Below are positions 1 through 11,990 of a stretch of 64,000 nt of DNA, piece after piece. The number at the start of each line of letters is the position of its first letter. Positions within the stretch are counted from its first letter, which is position 1. A model generated the notes under the pieces. That model searched no databases and was not told where the DNA came from. It saw only the letters and a program-made list of their open reading frames with translations. The DNA comes from Aspidiotus rigidus (lineage: Eukaryota > Arthropoda > Insecta > Hemiptera > Diaspididae): assembly GCA_035079385.1 (NCBI GenBank), contig JAVHKY010000025.1, forward strand, positions 18,574,501 to 18,638,500, written 5' to 3'. The position numbers and the translations under genes are program-made.

Positions 1-171
1 ATTAAGGTAACTGCCCCCGTGAAACGTAAGGCTGAGGAGAACCCTGAAAAGCCACCATTGAGAATACTGCGTACAGCACTGACGGGACACCCGATAGAAG
101 TACTGTCGAACTCCCCGAAAGGGAGTTACTGAAAGAAAACCATCCGCAGAGCTAGAGGGAAAAATTCCTAA
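1..171 (+). pseudogene. FLYWCH/MULE-type protein fragment, broken
   Basis: Reading from base 1, an open frame of 43 codons is rich in Lys, Arg, Glu and Pro and ends with TGA at 130-132; the same frame continues as KKTIRRARGKNS to TAA at 169-171. The pattern (KRKAEENP, then PLRILRTAL, EVLSNSPKGSY, then the basic KKTIRRARG block) resembles the linker after the FLYWCH zinc finger in animal MULE transposases. Inference: the tail of a MULE-derived ORF whose FLYWCH part lies left of the window, with the TGA as a disabling mutation. It could instead be the true 3' end of a host FLYWCH gene. A MULE transposase relic also occurs at 48.2-49.55 kb. Confidence 0.45.
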
Positions 172-210
172 TGGCTTTTGGGGGCCGCTCTCCGCTCGTT
201 CGCCCCATTT

Positions 211-241
211 TTGGTCTACTATACTGTATATTAGGCCTATA
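211..241 (+). repeat. Dispersed repeat end, TTGGTCTACTATACTGTATAT type
   Basis: The words TTGGTCTACTA and ACTGTATATTAGGCCTATA recur at 28847-28868 (+) and, inverted and split, at 31573-31596 and 31680-31712. This looks like the end of an unclassified dispersed repeat. The preceding GCTCGTTCGCC stretch is also partly shared with the inverted copy near 31.7 kb. Confidence 0.45.
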
Positions 242-374
242 AAATTAAAACTAATCCTACTATAGCAACCTTCTTTGGGTCTAGTTTGATGAAGGCTATA
301 ACATAATGTGTAATGAAGGAATAACCAAAACCCAAAACTATGCCAGGTATAGAGTATGAAGAACTTCCTACGGG

Positions 375-490
375 ATATTTTGTCCAGTAAATTCCAGGAG
401 AGTTTGTCCACAAAATTCCAGGAGATTTGTCCATTATTTTCCAAGAAATTTTGTCCAGACTCCAGGAGGTTTGTCCAGTAATTTCCAGAA
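375..490. repeat. Short tandem array, TTTGTCCA...TTCCAGGAG unit
   Basis: About five degenerate copies of a roughly 22-27 bp unit containing TTTGTCCA and TTCCAGGAG lie in tandem. The minus-strand open frame over this stretch (237-434) is a by-product of the repeat. Confidence 0.7.
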
Positions 491-1724
491 AGAAAGTTAG
501 TGTACATGTGTTTGACGCGCTTGTTCAAGATTTGGAGGGAGGGGGGTGTACTCGCGAATTTTCAAATTAAGAGTACAGTGAGCCACCGAAATTTTCATGA
601 CGCCAGACTCAATGAACAAAACAACCTCAAGTCCCAGAAGAGAAAATTGTAAATTGATTTATACTTTGGTCAATTCAGAAGGAAAAAAAAAATACAATAT
701 TCCAGCGTAGCCGGCGTAAAAACTTCGAACTAAAGACTTAAATTTTTCAAGGTTCATTTCTAACTCTCTTTCTAAAAATTCTCACGTTAAGTCAAATACA
801 CGAAAAAAATTTCTAAGAACGTTAAATTCTGCTTCAATCGGTGCGGATTATATAAGATGAAAACCTCCGCCTATAAGTGCTGTCCAAGTTAGAAGTTCTC
901 ATTAGAAAAAAAAAATACAAAGGACAAAAAACAAAGGTTTTAAAAATCCGAGTAGGTAATATGTCTTTTTTTTCTCAGAGTAAAAAACGATTCTACACAT
1001 CTGAAATCTAATGTCTGTTCTTTTCCGCCCCCATTATCGTCCTCGAACCTCTAAACTCACTATATCGACTAGACGTGGAACTTTTCATAAAAAGTTTCGT
1101 ATTTCTCTTCGGGATAGCGAAAAACGCGTGTTTCTCGTGCTTCTTTCTTTTACTAAATTCGAGGGTTGGATTGAAAGGAGAGAAAAAAAAAAAGAATTTA
1201 TTGGCGAGGCCTGTTCGAGCAATTTGCATTTTTCATCGAAAGCTCGTGTGGCAGAACTGTCGTTGACCCACCCCTTCAGACCTCGGTGAGCGGAAACCTT
1301 TTGTACGTGATTATAGAAAAATTGAAATATAGCTTCACTATAATACGACATCCAGAGTTTAGAAAAACTGTTTCATTATTGGGGTGCACGGCCTCGTAAT
1401 ATTGCCTACGTCAAGTTGGACAGAAAACAGTGTTTCCTACGCCTATATGTGTATCACGAATATGAGAAAGCTTCACTAAAAAATTCTGTCGAATTACATC
1501 TACAAAACAAAATTGGTACGAAGATACTCGTAAATCAGTTGATGGCGGGATCTTTTCATTCATTTCTTTTTTTCGTGATGTTCTCTGATGCGATGAAATG
1601 AATCGTGTAGAATTGATAAAACAATCTAATTCTATAAAGGCTAACTACAATTGTCTGCTATACGAACAAATAAGAAATGATTAGGATTTTTTTTTTACGA
1701 GCTGTTCAACTACACAGGAGGTTA
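491..1724. other. No gene recognised
   Basis: AT-rich sequence with A and T homopolymers. Overlapping short open frames on both strands around 1008-1351 have no recognisable domain and low-complexity Lys/Phe content. Nothing else supportable was seen. Confidence 0.5.
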
Positions 1725-2530
1725 TTAGCTCGGGATGAAGTATTGGTGTTGAATGGATTTGTAATATACGTAGTATGTGGACCGAAGAAAGTTCAGAGCG
1801 TTATTAATAAATTTCAAGTCATTGGAGAGGGAAGCTTGAGAGAGAACGAAAGATGATTTCCAAAGATTTTGGAGGAATGGACAGGAGAAAAATGAGAAAC
1901 GGATAATTCCTCGACATGGCGGTATTGGTATGTGAGTGGAGCACACAGCCCTAAGAGGAAAGAGTCGGTTAGGCGGGTGTGTTTAATTCTTAGTCCTGTT
2001 ATGCCTTTTTTTTAATGACGTGAGGAACGAATTGAAGAGGACCAAGAGATTGCGAATTTTTTAATTGAACGAAGTTTATCGCGGGGTTGTGAAGACCAAT
2101 GCTAAACCATGATGAGATGGTTATAGAACGATAGTAAAATTTCAAGTCATCCACGGAGGGGGATCAATGATTGAGGAGGAGAACAGGTTAACTAGGTCGT
2201 GATCCGGAGGCCAATATGAACAGGAATCCAGAGGAAGGTAATCGTAGGTGAGGAAAATGTTAAGGTGTGCAGAAGGATGAGAATGCGCTCAGCAGAAGAG
2301 GCAGAAGAGTAGGGATCTTCCATGCCTTGAAAAGAGGAAAGTCATGAAGAAAAGTGGAGGAAATTGCGGGGAAGGAGGCCGAATTTTTTATATGGAAGAG
2401 AGGAATTTTTCCATCAAAGAAGAAGGCGTAGCCACTTTCGGAAGCCGATGAGCGTAGAGCTGGTGCGCAGGGTACTAAGAGCTAAACGTCCGGCAGCAGA
2501 CTAATGCATCCAGTCATTTTAGGGAGGATT
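1725..2530 (-). mobile_element. I/Jockey-type LINE 3' fragment (RNase H and C-terminus), broken
   Basis: On the minus strand, pieces in different frames follow the order of an I/Jockey LINE ORF2 end. Near 2250-2340 there is RILILLHTL followed by ITFLWIPVHIGL, the RNase H motif normally written WIPGHIG. Near 1740-1880 there is the Cys-rich tail FFSCPFLQNLW, then LNFLRSTYY. Stops and frameshifts interrupt it throughout. It lies head to head with a related copy at 2.6-3.9 kb on the plus strand. The start near 2530 is approximate and rests on a match to the RTSP segment of that copy. Confidence 0.65.
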
Positions 2531-2599
2531 TTTAGGATTCTTGTTTATTGCTGAGGAAACCGGATCATGGGTTTCAATTTTCTGGCAAAAACCCGTTCT

Positions 2600-3940
2600 A
2601 GTTATATTCTGTAAAAGACAGGCACGTCTTCCCTCCCCACAGAACTTTCAGACCAGCCTCGAATCCTTCACCAAATTCCTCGGCCTTATACCTTCGATTC
2701 CAAACGCTCCTGGACTCCCCACATCAAACTTCTGAAAACCAAACGTCTAAACTCACTAAATGTCCTTAAATATCTATTCTACTCTCGCACTGGTGCAGTC
2801 GCAAGCTCCTCCTTTGAATAAACAACTCTCTAGTTCAATCTCAACAGCTGTTGCTGAACTACGGATTCCCTATCTACAGACAGGCTAACAAATCCTTCTT
2901 AAAATCCCTGTATAGAACAAAATATGCAGCCGTTTAGCCCTTGATGTCTTGCGCACCAGCCCTAAGCTTAGCCTATTCGCTGAAGTTTGCAATCCCCCTC
3001 CAGAATTCCACTCATTATTGACTACAGCCGACTTTCTCATGTCTAATGCCCAAAATTCTCTACTCCTTTCATTACTATTTCATCTAAACCACCATCTCAA
3101 ATTTCAGCGCCACCCATCTCCTCATTCACTCCTCCATGGACATCCTCATCACCACCTCTCATCCGCCTTGACCTGGCCGACCTTCCGAAATCACGCAACA
3201 TAATCTACATAAGATACATTAAAATGACCTCCTCTCCCGCAACTTGGGCTTTAGAGATGGGTCCAAGTCGGACCCCAAAACTGGCTACGCCTTTTCAATC
3301 AATGGTGACGTCTCACTCTTCGTATGAAAAACTCGACCTCCATATATTCCTGCCTCACTTACCTCACTCTTCCTACTGTCTCCAAGCCATGCAAAACCCG
3401 TATTCTTCCAACCCTATCGTTCAGCGCATTCTCATCCTCCTGCATACCTTAACATCTTCTTTGCCTTCAATTGCTTTCCATCCCTGGTCATATCGGTCTA
3501 CCGGAACATGACGCAGTGGATCTCTGCCAAACAAGCTTTGCTCTCCCCCTCAACCACTGATCGCTTTCTTTCTCCAGTCTATGATCTAAAATCTCTCTAC
3601 CGTTCCCAAATCATCTCATCATGGTACAGCCTTTGGTCCTTTCAACCATGGAACAAACTTCCCGATCCCTGGTCCTCTTCAACACGTCGAAGAAGTAGTC
3701 GTAACTCGACTACGAATTGGGCACACTCACCTAACACACTCTGTCCTACTCCTTGCACACTCTGCTCTTTCCTCATGGCGACACTGCCAAACTGAAAGTT
3801 TATCCGTCTCACATTTTTTCCCCTGTTCTTCTCTCGTAAACATCAGACATTCATTTTCTATCTCATCTCAAGCCCTCTCTGCTCTTTCCAACAACTCAAA
3901 AACCATCACTACCACTAGTTAAATAGCTCACAAAAAATAT
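2600..3940 (+). mobile_element. I/Jockey-type LINE 3' half (RT thumb to RNase H), broken
   Basis: Plus-strand pieces in shifting frames match the end of I/Jockey ORF2: KFLGLI/FDSKRSWTPHIK (2670-2730), LLNYGFPIYRQANKSFLKSL (2855-2915), VLRTSPKLSLFAEVCNPPPE (2946-3005), FRDGSKSDPKTGYAFSI at the start of RNase H (3250-3300), QRILILLHTLTSS (3423-3460), the degenerate WIPGHIG site (3480-3500), RLRIGHTHLTHSVLL (3705-3755) and a final SVSHFFPCSS (3800-3835). Many frameshifts and stops; not functional. No clear poly-A or target-site duplication was seen. The same family supplies the pieces at 1.7-2.5, 6.9-7.5, 17.7-19.3 and 29.5-29.95 kb. Confidence 0.8.
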
Positions 3941-6895
3941 ATATATTTGTATATGTACATATTTAAAGTACGATGGAAAATATGCACTTGTTGTTCGTTG
4001 AAAAAAAGAGAAGCATTTCGATTTTGAAGTACCAGTCCAAAAAAAACTTCAATCGTAAGTCTGCTGAAGTAAGTCACTTGTAAGAAGTTTTCGAATTATC
4101 CGACATTTAAAATTGCGACTTAAGCCAATCATTCAACTTCGAGGTTGAGCATGAGTGATTTCGTGTTATTTGTGATTTACACCGGTATGAATTGGAAAAA
4201 ATTTGTACGTCTCATTTGTTAGAACTTTAATTTGGAAAGACCGAAAATTTTTTTGCTATTTCCACTACACAACTGAGATTCGTCGTAAAGTTTGGAACGC
4301 AGTTTAAGGCGCGGAGAAATTTTTTTGGTTTAATGATTAATGTTCCCGCGACTAAATTTCTTGAAATTTTTTTCCACGTGAAAAATTTTTCATAATCCCA
4401 ACAGGATTGTATTTCTTCAGTTCTTTTTTTTCAATTTCGGAATGAACGACATTCTTGTAATCTGTATCTCTAACGCAAAATTCTTGATACCAGACCAGGA
4501 AGCTCCTAAGTCATGAAGTCACACACGTCATCAAAGGGTTGACGATTTCGTCCTTCATCCCCTTTCCCGCCTCATGATATCACGTCAAAAATAAATTAGT
4601 TACCACACTTCCTCAATCTAACAATTGCTACCTCCAGACTTTGACAATCCTCAGAAAAACTCTCTACTTATCGCGGCTCACTCCGATTTTCTGTTCTTGT
4701 AAGGATACGAAGTGACTCCGTGATCGAATTTAATTGAAAAATACCATGTTTGAAAAGGTGAATTGTACGAACGAGAACCAAAAAAATACTGCACCATAAA
4801 ATAACTCTACCATACATTAACAGCCGATAGACACTACACTCCTATCGCTGTACCGCCCAGGATTAAGATGAATCATGGAAGTCTAGGGCGAGAGGGATAA
4901 AGTTTGTATTTAGATCTCATTTGAGATATACTCGAGAACAAGACTGTTTTCTGGAATGGTACCATCATGACGAGAGAGGCAACGTAAGCGTTAGGCATTC
5001 TTACACGCGAATCTTGATGAAAATTAAGGAGGCCAACGAAGGCAGCCAGTCGTCGATTGAGTCGACAAGATACGTGTTCATCGCAGTTGTTAAAATAAAT
5101 TAGGTCGTATTAAGCGTGTACATTTTTAAGGGAGACCACTTTTACGTTCCGCTAGGTAATATTGTACAAAAGAGAGAAACGAAGCAGAAAGAGAAAATCC
5201 GCAACGATCGTGCCTCTCGTGTGCGACAAAACATTGAATAATTTTCGTTAAGACAATAGGGATGTGTTCTCTCGGACCCAAGAATCGTCTGAGAATCGAG
5301 AATGAAAAAGAAGCACCCGAGTGCTCGGCGGCAATAGAGAATTTAATAAAAAATTGTATTTACGTTCGTCGCGTGCGCATAATACGTCTCAGACTATTTT
5401 TTTTTTTAATCTGGAAGGCATTGTAACGTATCTTCGGAGAGAAAAGAAAGAATGAATAAAGATGAGGAAAATCGTAAAACCGAGCATAAATAAAACTTTG
5501 CTCGGTAATAAGAATGCGAATTTCATGAATGAAAACGAAAGTTATACTATTTTTCAACTTCAGAGGGGGGAAAAAATTTATTCATAAATAATACTTGGAC
5601 AGGACTCTCTTCTTTTTCGCAGTCGGCTTACACGCGGAGAGCACAATTTTTTTAAACGTACCCTCTTGTGTCTTTCAAGTTAATGTTATCAAAGGCTAAT
5701 GACTTTCGAGGTCAAAATTCATTGCTCCGGATGAGGTAAACTTAATACGTCGAAAATATGTTTACATTATTCGTCCTTTGATACACGTAATACGGAGCGA
5801 GTATTAATTTTCCTCATTTTCGACGATGCGATTTTTTGTCGACAATTCTCCGGGTTTTGAACCCATCTCCGCGAACCGCGTTTTTATTAATTATTCAGCC
5901 TCGTGGACTAAAATTGGTGTACAAAATATATCATAAATATTCACAACCACTAAAGGGGTTTTCGATTTGAAAATAACATAACGAGGATTACGTCCGTCCC
6001 ACGTATTTTGATAGTACACGAAAATCGTTTGGAACAGGCGGACGACGCGATCAGGAATTGAATGAAAGTTTTCTCGCGGATACAACCTCCACCTACGCTT
6101 CGATATTATTATTTTTCCATATCCATATCGAGGCACTTCCTTTTCGTAACGTTTTTCTACGAAAATATAATTTTCCAGTATTTAACGTAGTCGTCGGCGA
6201 ACGTATAACCACAGACTACTCACAAATCGACTGCACTTTTTTTTTCTCCATTTTCCTTTGTGCGGAAAATGAGACAGTGAAGAACGAAACATTGGGAGGA
6301 AATTTATGTAAATATTATTCGATGCATACACAATTTCTGCGCGAGGCATAGTATTGTCAGAAGATATACTTCGTAATTTATATTTTTGTTTCTTTCCTCC
6401 TTCGGAATAAAATTTATTCGTCAATATTTAGCACGGAAAGTTTCCGACAAGTGCAACGAATGTTGCTTAACATAAAAATGGTAAATGGCTGTATATCGAT
6501 AGTCTACATTTTATATATTCGTGACAGTCTGAAAGTCGAGCATTCCGCCTCATGCTGCGCCACGAACAACCCTTCATAATTAAATTGTACTCGCACCATC
6601 CGTAATGTGTGAAGAAATTCTTCGCGTAATTTTATTATAAGTTACTTTTACTTTGTTCTAGTTATAAATGGCTGGAAATTTTCCGAAGTTACGACTCGTC
6701 CAAGTTAATTTTCTTTGCTGCACATCAAAATTTTCAGCATACTATAATAACTGCAGCGCACTAAACGAAAGAAACTGATTTTAACGTGCAGTCTCTGACG
6801 ATACTTGTAAATTCTTTCCGCAAAATCAGACAGACATTTTCCAACGCAAAAAAAAAGGAAGTGTTTATTATAAAGGAGAAAAGCCATTTTTTTGG
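3941..6895. other. No gene recognised; single-copy-looking intergenic DNA
   Basis: Nearly 3 kb of AT-rich, CpG-containing sequence. Open frames of 60-97 codons (4921-5103, 5360-5557, 5891-6424, 6705-6887) show no domain, no coherent composition and no convincing splice pairs. It could be intronic or intergenic. Confidence 0.5.
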
Positions 6896-6899
6896 ACTA

Positions 6900-7490
6900 A
6901 TAGACTGCACAGCACAGTAGAGGAAGGCAGATATTTAAGAGAGTTTGGAACTGAATTGAAATTGTACCGAAAGGCAGGTGGAAAAACGGAATTTGAGAGC
7001 GAGACGAATATTTTCAAGGACGGAACACGAAAAGAGGTGAAGAACAGATACGATTAGTTTTTAAGGTCAGAGGCAGGGGTAAGTAGAGGGTAAGAAATTT
7101 CGTGGGATGGAAAGGAATCTTTGCAAAGACCCTTGCACCATGTTCCAAGAAGTCAATGTGACCAGGAATCCACAGGAAGGAGACAGACTTAGAAGTGGAT
7201 GATAGTAATTGCAGGAGTAAGATTTGGGGAATTAGTTGAATATAAGTCCGGTATAGCCAGGGGAGATGAAAATGAGTCAGTTACAGCTGTGGGTAAGGAG
7301 ATGGAGATTTCTAGGGGGCGTTTTGTTTGGTAGTGAAAATGGAGGCAGAATTTTTCCATCGATGACTTTGGATCTGGTCCACGTATCCTGTTTTGGGTCC
7401 AAATTCAGATCGGTCGGTATAGTAGGGCTGTTGGGTCGGAAAATTGATATAGACATAATGTTTCTAATGAGGTATCGGTATATATAGTGT
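6900..7490 (-). mobile_element. LINE RNase H fragment, I/Jockey type
   Basis: Minus-strand translation gives FLWIPGHIDFLEHGA around 7110-7170, an RNase H motif in nearly canonical form, then TPASDLKN and a degenerate downstream part that parallels the copy at 3.5-3.7 kb. Further upstream on the minus strand (7330-7370) the words IDGKILPP correspond to the segment just after the RNase H DGSK motif in the other copies. Frameshifts and stops are present. Confidence 0.6.
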
Positions 7491-7710
7491 CGCGAGTTTG
7501 GAAATTATAAGCTAGATCGAGTCAGATATTCGGGGGAGGAGTTAGCTATAAAGAAGTGAATGATATGATAGGGGGTAGATAATTCAATTTGAAATTATTG
7601 AAGAGCTCATATTCAAGAGGAAGGAGGACAAAATTATGTTGGCAGAGTGCGGGTGCGTAGATAGGAAGCTGAGTGAATTGAGCTGTGGATGCAAGACAAT
7701 TGGCAGTGAG

Positions 7711-8379
7711 CAGTGGCGTAGATAAGGGGGGTGTATGGGGAATACATCCCCCTATTGCTTTAACTGGCGGAATTTGAAGGTCGAATATTGAAATTTTGAC
7801 CTCAATGGATCAAAAAGTTTCCGAGGTTGGCCTATTCTCAAATGGAATGTGGTGCTTTTTGCGTCCTATGTGCGGCATTCGCCTCTACTGGTGGTAGGGG
7901 TTCTCAGCCACTTCGTCAGCTCGTTACGCGAAAATTTGATAATTGGAAGAAAGCAAAAGAAGTGAGTGACTATAGTCTGCGCAGTAGGATAGTTGCTGAA
8001 ATTCGAGGAGGGGAGGGGAAAATCTCAATCAATCGTTAGCTTTATTGTTATACCAAAGAGAAATCCTCCCCCCTCCTCTCGAATTTCACTACTGGGGTAC
8101 CAAATCGGGTGCTTCTCTAAATAATTTTTCCAACACTTTCTTGAACAGGAGTTCAGGAGTCATAAAATCAAACAATATCATATCAATGCAGTAGCTAATA
8201 GAACTACCTTCTTGACTTGCATGGCTGACCGGGGACAAGGAATTGAAAATCGAGTGAATGAACTTAGAAAGAAACAGGTAATCGAGAATAGGCTCAATAT
8301 CACCCCTATCGTGGAAGCAATATTTTTTCCCCCTTTGGGGAAAGAATACCCCCGTTGCAAAATCCTATCTACGCCACTG
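7711..8379. mobile_element. hAT-like MITE with CAGTGGCGTAGATA terminal inverted repeats
   Basis: CAGTGGCGTAGATA at 7711 is matched by the inverted TATCTACGCCACTG ending at 8379, and partial inverted similarity continues inward (GGGGG and CCCCC tracts, TATTGC). CAGTGGCGTA-type tips are common among hAT elements. The interior has no transposase; the 111-codon frame at 8212-8547 and the 70-codon frame at 7827-8039 look spurious. An 8-bp target-site duplication is not clear: GCAGTGAG on the left, CGAGTTAG on the right. The element is non-autonomous. Confidence 0.6.
7996..8090. repeat. Internal inverted repeat inside the hAT-like MITE
   Basis: GAAATTCGAGGAGGGGAGGG is followed about 40 bases later by an inverted partner CCCCCCTCCTCTCGAATTTC, forming a strong hairpin about midway in the element. 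Confidence 0.65.
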
Positions 8380-9733
8380 CGAGTTAGGAAGCGGCATTCA
8401 AGAATGCGGGATACCAGCTTCAGCGCAGAGGCCGAGAGTAGTGCTCGATCGTTGTGCGCCAAGGGCTTGTTTTACTTCAAAAGCGAATATATTGACAAAA
8501 AAGTGTTGTATGGTTCATTATTAAAGAAGAACATACGATTTTGTTGAGTTTTGCCTCGCATTTTGGATAGCAGATACTTTCTGAAATTGATTACCTTTGC
8601 TATTGAAGATTCAGGGTGGAGTCTCAAAGAAAAAACATATCATCAACTGACTCCTACTACCCTGAGGTCAAGGACATCAAAGAGAATCTCAATGAGGAGT
8701 GCCGAAGGGATTGACAGAACTCCTACTCCACAAGCGGGTACTGAATGTGGACGTAGGAGTTCATCTTGGAGGAAAATGATAGCGTCGAGACAGCAATTTC
8801 TCCTTAGGAATGGCTTTGACAGGACACGAGCGGTTCCATCAGTATCTGCACAGGATTCACAGGGTAGAAAGTTCAGTTTGCCTTTGCGGTGTGGGTGGGA
8901 GGCACTTGTTTATTGAAAGTCCAAAGTACAGCAGAAGCAGGTCGGTGCAGAGTGCAAGAGAAGAAAGTAAATTTTCTAAGGGATGAACAACGACGGCAAA
9001 CCGAAAATGGAAGGGGCCAAAGATGCAGGCGGACCACAAATAGGAGAAATCTCCATCGCCTTCTCTGAAAATTAAAACCTTGTAAGTCCGCGGGCTGACC
9101 GTTAAGACAACCACTTCCAGCTGTCGTAAGGACACTGGGCAGGTCTAAATTTTTCTTGCGTTCACCGTGCTCAATTTTGAGATATTTTAAAATATCATGT
9201 TATGGTCTGTTCATGGTAAGAAAGGGTCAAAGGAAGAGTTCTCGAAAAAGGGATTAGGAACGTACCACTACATTCAAACATGGTGATACGTTCTTAAACC
9301 TTTTCTCAAGAATACCTTTCTCAATAGGATTTTTCAGATTAGAAAATTCGCTTCGCTCGTTGTTTGTAGAACGGCACCTTCCACCCCTCTCCCTCCATTT
9401 TCCTTCTTCGTCGCGGAACGTACAAGTGAAGTAGCGCGGGCGACACGCTGAGTCGATTCATCACGTAGCACTCCGAGCCAAATCGCAATAATTACTGCTG
9501 TTACGCATATTTTTATTTCGCTTCGTTTCAGCTTAAATTTGCATAAACTCGGGAAAAAAACATTATGATCGTATTCTACGAGTGAAAATCTAATTTAAGA
9601 TCGTCTACTTATGGCCCCCAGGTTGTTGTCGGCACCACCCCAAAAAATAAACTACCTTAAATAAAAAAAAAATGTACATATAGCGGGGGTGCCGTGTATT
9701 AGGACGCACCCCAAGAGGGTAACTAAAATAAGG
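8380..9733. other. No gene recognised
   Basis: Contains a 121-codon plus-strand frame (8551-8916) and a 92-codon minus-strand frame (8857-9135) with no domain I recognise. 9300-9600 is AT-rich and CpG-containing, and 9600-9735 is A-rich. Confidence 0.4.
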
Positions 9734-9850
9734 ACGACAATCAAGTATTTAAAAAGGAAGAAAGCACATGGACGTGTAACGGTGTGCTTTCTTCCTTTTT
9801 AAATAACGATGACGAGTACCTTCGAAGGAAAAATCCACGACAATCAAGTA
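9734..9850. repeat. Perfect 22-bp hairpin flanked by 14-bp direct repeats
   Basis: Arms 9747-9768 and 9783-9804 are perfectly complementary (ATTTAAAAAGGAAGAAAGCA in the left arm), with a 14-base loop. The same 14 bases ACGACAATCAAGTA stand at 9734-9747, overlapping the left arm by one base, and again at 9837-9850. The spacing looks like a small insertion with a target duplication, or a local duplication. Confidence 0.6.
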
Positions 9851-10276
9851 GTAGGAAGACGAAAACGAAAAAGCAATACAGAACATGCTCAATAGAGTTT
9901 GATAACGACGATGAATAATGGAAGAGTACACGTCACGCATATGATTTGAATCAAATTTAAATTTAAGGTTGTATCTTAAAATATTAACTACTTCCAGTAC
10001 CGCATTTTTCTCTTTTTCTTTACGCCTTACTACAGCTACATCAATTGGAAGTTAAGAATGTGCCCTGTCTCTAGAAAGTAGATCAGTTTTTGACGGACGG
10101 CGGAAAGCCAACATTTTTAAAAAGATCAGGTTTCTCTTGTTGAGCAAAGTAAATCGATACAGGCATGACGTGCATCTACAAGAAGCATATTCCAAGATAG
10201 TTTTTCAATTTGATGCTTGCTGATGGGACTATTGGCGACCATGAACGTCATCAATAACTCATGTTCCTACTCGACC

Positions 10277-10401
10277 TTACTTTCATGGCATTCACTGTTT
10301 CATTGTTACTTTGGTCGTACCTGATGATGGTAACTACGATTACCGAAAGGTAATCCAAATAAAAATTAATTTAAATGGTGGTCAATACTGCCAAAAATTT
10401 A
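10277..10401 (+). repeat. PLE left direct repeat (pseudo-LTR)
   Basis: Starts TTACTTTCATGGCATTCACT and ends CCAAAAATTTA; matched by 12818-12941. It contains the CTGATGA...GAAA core at 10321-10348. Confidence 0.8.
10321..10348 (+). ncRNA. Hammerhead-ribozyme-like core, left PLE repeat
   Basis: CTGATGA (10321-10327), then a perfect stem II GGTAA/TTACC (10329-10333 with 10340-10344, loop CTACGA), then GAAA (10345-10348). This is the conserved hammerhead core order. Type I hammerheads with very short stem III are known in PLE terminal repeats. Stem I and the cleavage triplet after GAAA are not clear here (GGTAATCC follows), so this copy may be decayed. Confidence 0.5.
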
Positions 10402-10438
10402 TCATTGTTCTGACCACGGAAAAAATCTTCTTGATTAT

Positions 10439-10928
10439 GAATTCGGCGAGTGTTTTTACTATAATTACAGCCAAATATGGCAAGCGAGTTTATAAGACAT
10501 TCAGTGAAATAGTGAAATTGCATCTAAAATTAGTCAAAAATGGTTGTGCTATTTCTTTTTTAAAACGATGTAGGAAGTGCGATATTACTCCGACACATAT
10601 CTCGGATTTGTTCTCCAAAATAAGCTTTGAGAATTCTAAAAACTTCACTTTCAAAAAGTGGCTCAGACGGTCAAAAAGGCTCCTTTTGAACTGTGAGATC
10701 AATGAAAAATACACTGATCAATTCCATTGGGAGGATTTACTCAAGAAAATTGAGAACCAGTTCTCCAGCTATGTCACCTGTGACACTTTTTTCAGAATGG
10801 TTTTTGAGCACTTCGCGGAGAGAGTAAAATCAGAGCGAGAGAAAATCAATTGGCGCCATGAACGAAAGTTTAGACTGTTGGAAGAAAGGAAGTATAAATC
10901 CTGTAAATCTCATTTTGAAGTTCCATAA
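10439..10928 (+). pseudogene. PLE N-terminal domain
   Basis: Open frame to TAA at 10926-10928; the frame itself opens further upstream in the direct repeat. It includes FLKRCRKCDITPTHI, like the basic Cys-containing KC.K.....HI motif in the N-terminal part of PLE proteins, then a Lys/Arg-rich, helix-prone stretch ending near EERKYKSCKSHFE. Position before the RT and inside the paired repeats supports the call. The stop separates it from the RT. Confidence 0.6.
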
Positions 10929-11134
10929 AAATGGCTTGTAAACCTTACCAAGACAGAATTACCAGAAGGGGTTAGGCGCACCCTGGCGTTAGGTCCGGAA
11001 TTTTGTATGCAACCTATCAAACTTCCAGTAGATAGGATAATCACTGATGTGGAATATGTGATCAGTCAATCGAGGGCTACGAGGGAGAAGTCGGTCATAT
11101 AATTTCGCCCGAACCAAAAGCCAGGCATTATAGG

Positions 11135-11990
11135 ATGTTACGAGAGGCACATGGCCTCGCCTACAACGTATATGGACAGACAGTCACCGCTAAATTTTTG
11201 AGGAATAATCCCAATTTATTGGTCTTGAGGACAGATAAGGGAAATGCTACGGTGGAAGAGTACAAGCAGCAAAGGTTGGTTCTCCTACAGGACGCCACTA
11301 CTTACTCTAAGATCAAGCAAGATCCAACGTCCTTTTTGGACCGTAAGAGCGACGGATTCTTCAGAGAGATGTTTGATAGAGGTTTCATAGACCAGAGTCT
11401 TAAAAAGTATCTCACTTGTTATGACAGCATCGCGCTCAAGTTTTATGGCTTACCAAAAATGCACAAAACAAACGTTCCTCTTCGTCCTGTGATATCTTGT
11501 GTGAAGTCTCCCACCACTTTTTGTCTCTCAAAGTTCATAGCATCTATTTTGGTTAATTTACGTAATCACTATTTTAATATTCGCTCTTCCAGCTCGTTCA
11601 GAGAGGAACTATCTAAAATTAGTATTGAATCCGGTTATTTTTTAGTTTCTTTTGATGTTGTAGCTCTGTTCACCTGTGCACCTGTCACTCTAGCCAATGA
11701 GATTATTAAAAAACGTTGGGATGAACTCATTGGTATCTACACGGCTCTTGATGAAGTTATGTTTTTTGAGATTCTTTCTTGTTGTCTAAATAATAGCTAC
11801 TGTCAGTATGAGGGTGTTACTTACAGTCAAATTTATGGTACGGCTATGGGAAACCCCCTTAGTTCTTGACTATCTTTTTGATTCTGTATTTGTTGAATTT
11901 GGCTCCAGTATTAAGTATGGTGAAAAATATGTTGATGACAGCCTTTTTTATTTACATGACTCTATTTTTGACGAACTTCTCATTTTTTAA
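11135..11990 (+). pseudogene. PLE reverse transcriptase, frameshifted
   Basis: Penelope-type RT signatures run in order: LRTDKGNATVEEY (near 11227), LKFYGLPKMHKTN (11439), PLRPVIS (11480), FLVSFDVVALFT with the first catalytic Asp (11640), and YGTAMGNPLSS (11835). The frame then shifts at about 11866, and YVDDSLFYL, the catalytic YVDD box, follows in another frame at about 11928. Downstream, short pieces such as KHYQKPGATNR (about 12070) belong to the thumb. The RT would copy element RNA at a nick or telomeric end. Catalytic residues are present, but shifts and stops make it non-functional. Confidence 0.85.

Noticed and set aside
7701..8389. 8-bp target-site duplication for the hAT-like MITE
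   Set aside because: GCAGTGAG and CGAGTTAG differ at several bases, so the duplication is not shown.
8551..8916. 121-codon plus frame considered as a gene
   Set aside because: No recognisable motif, no splice context, basic low-information sequence beside a MITE.
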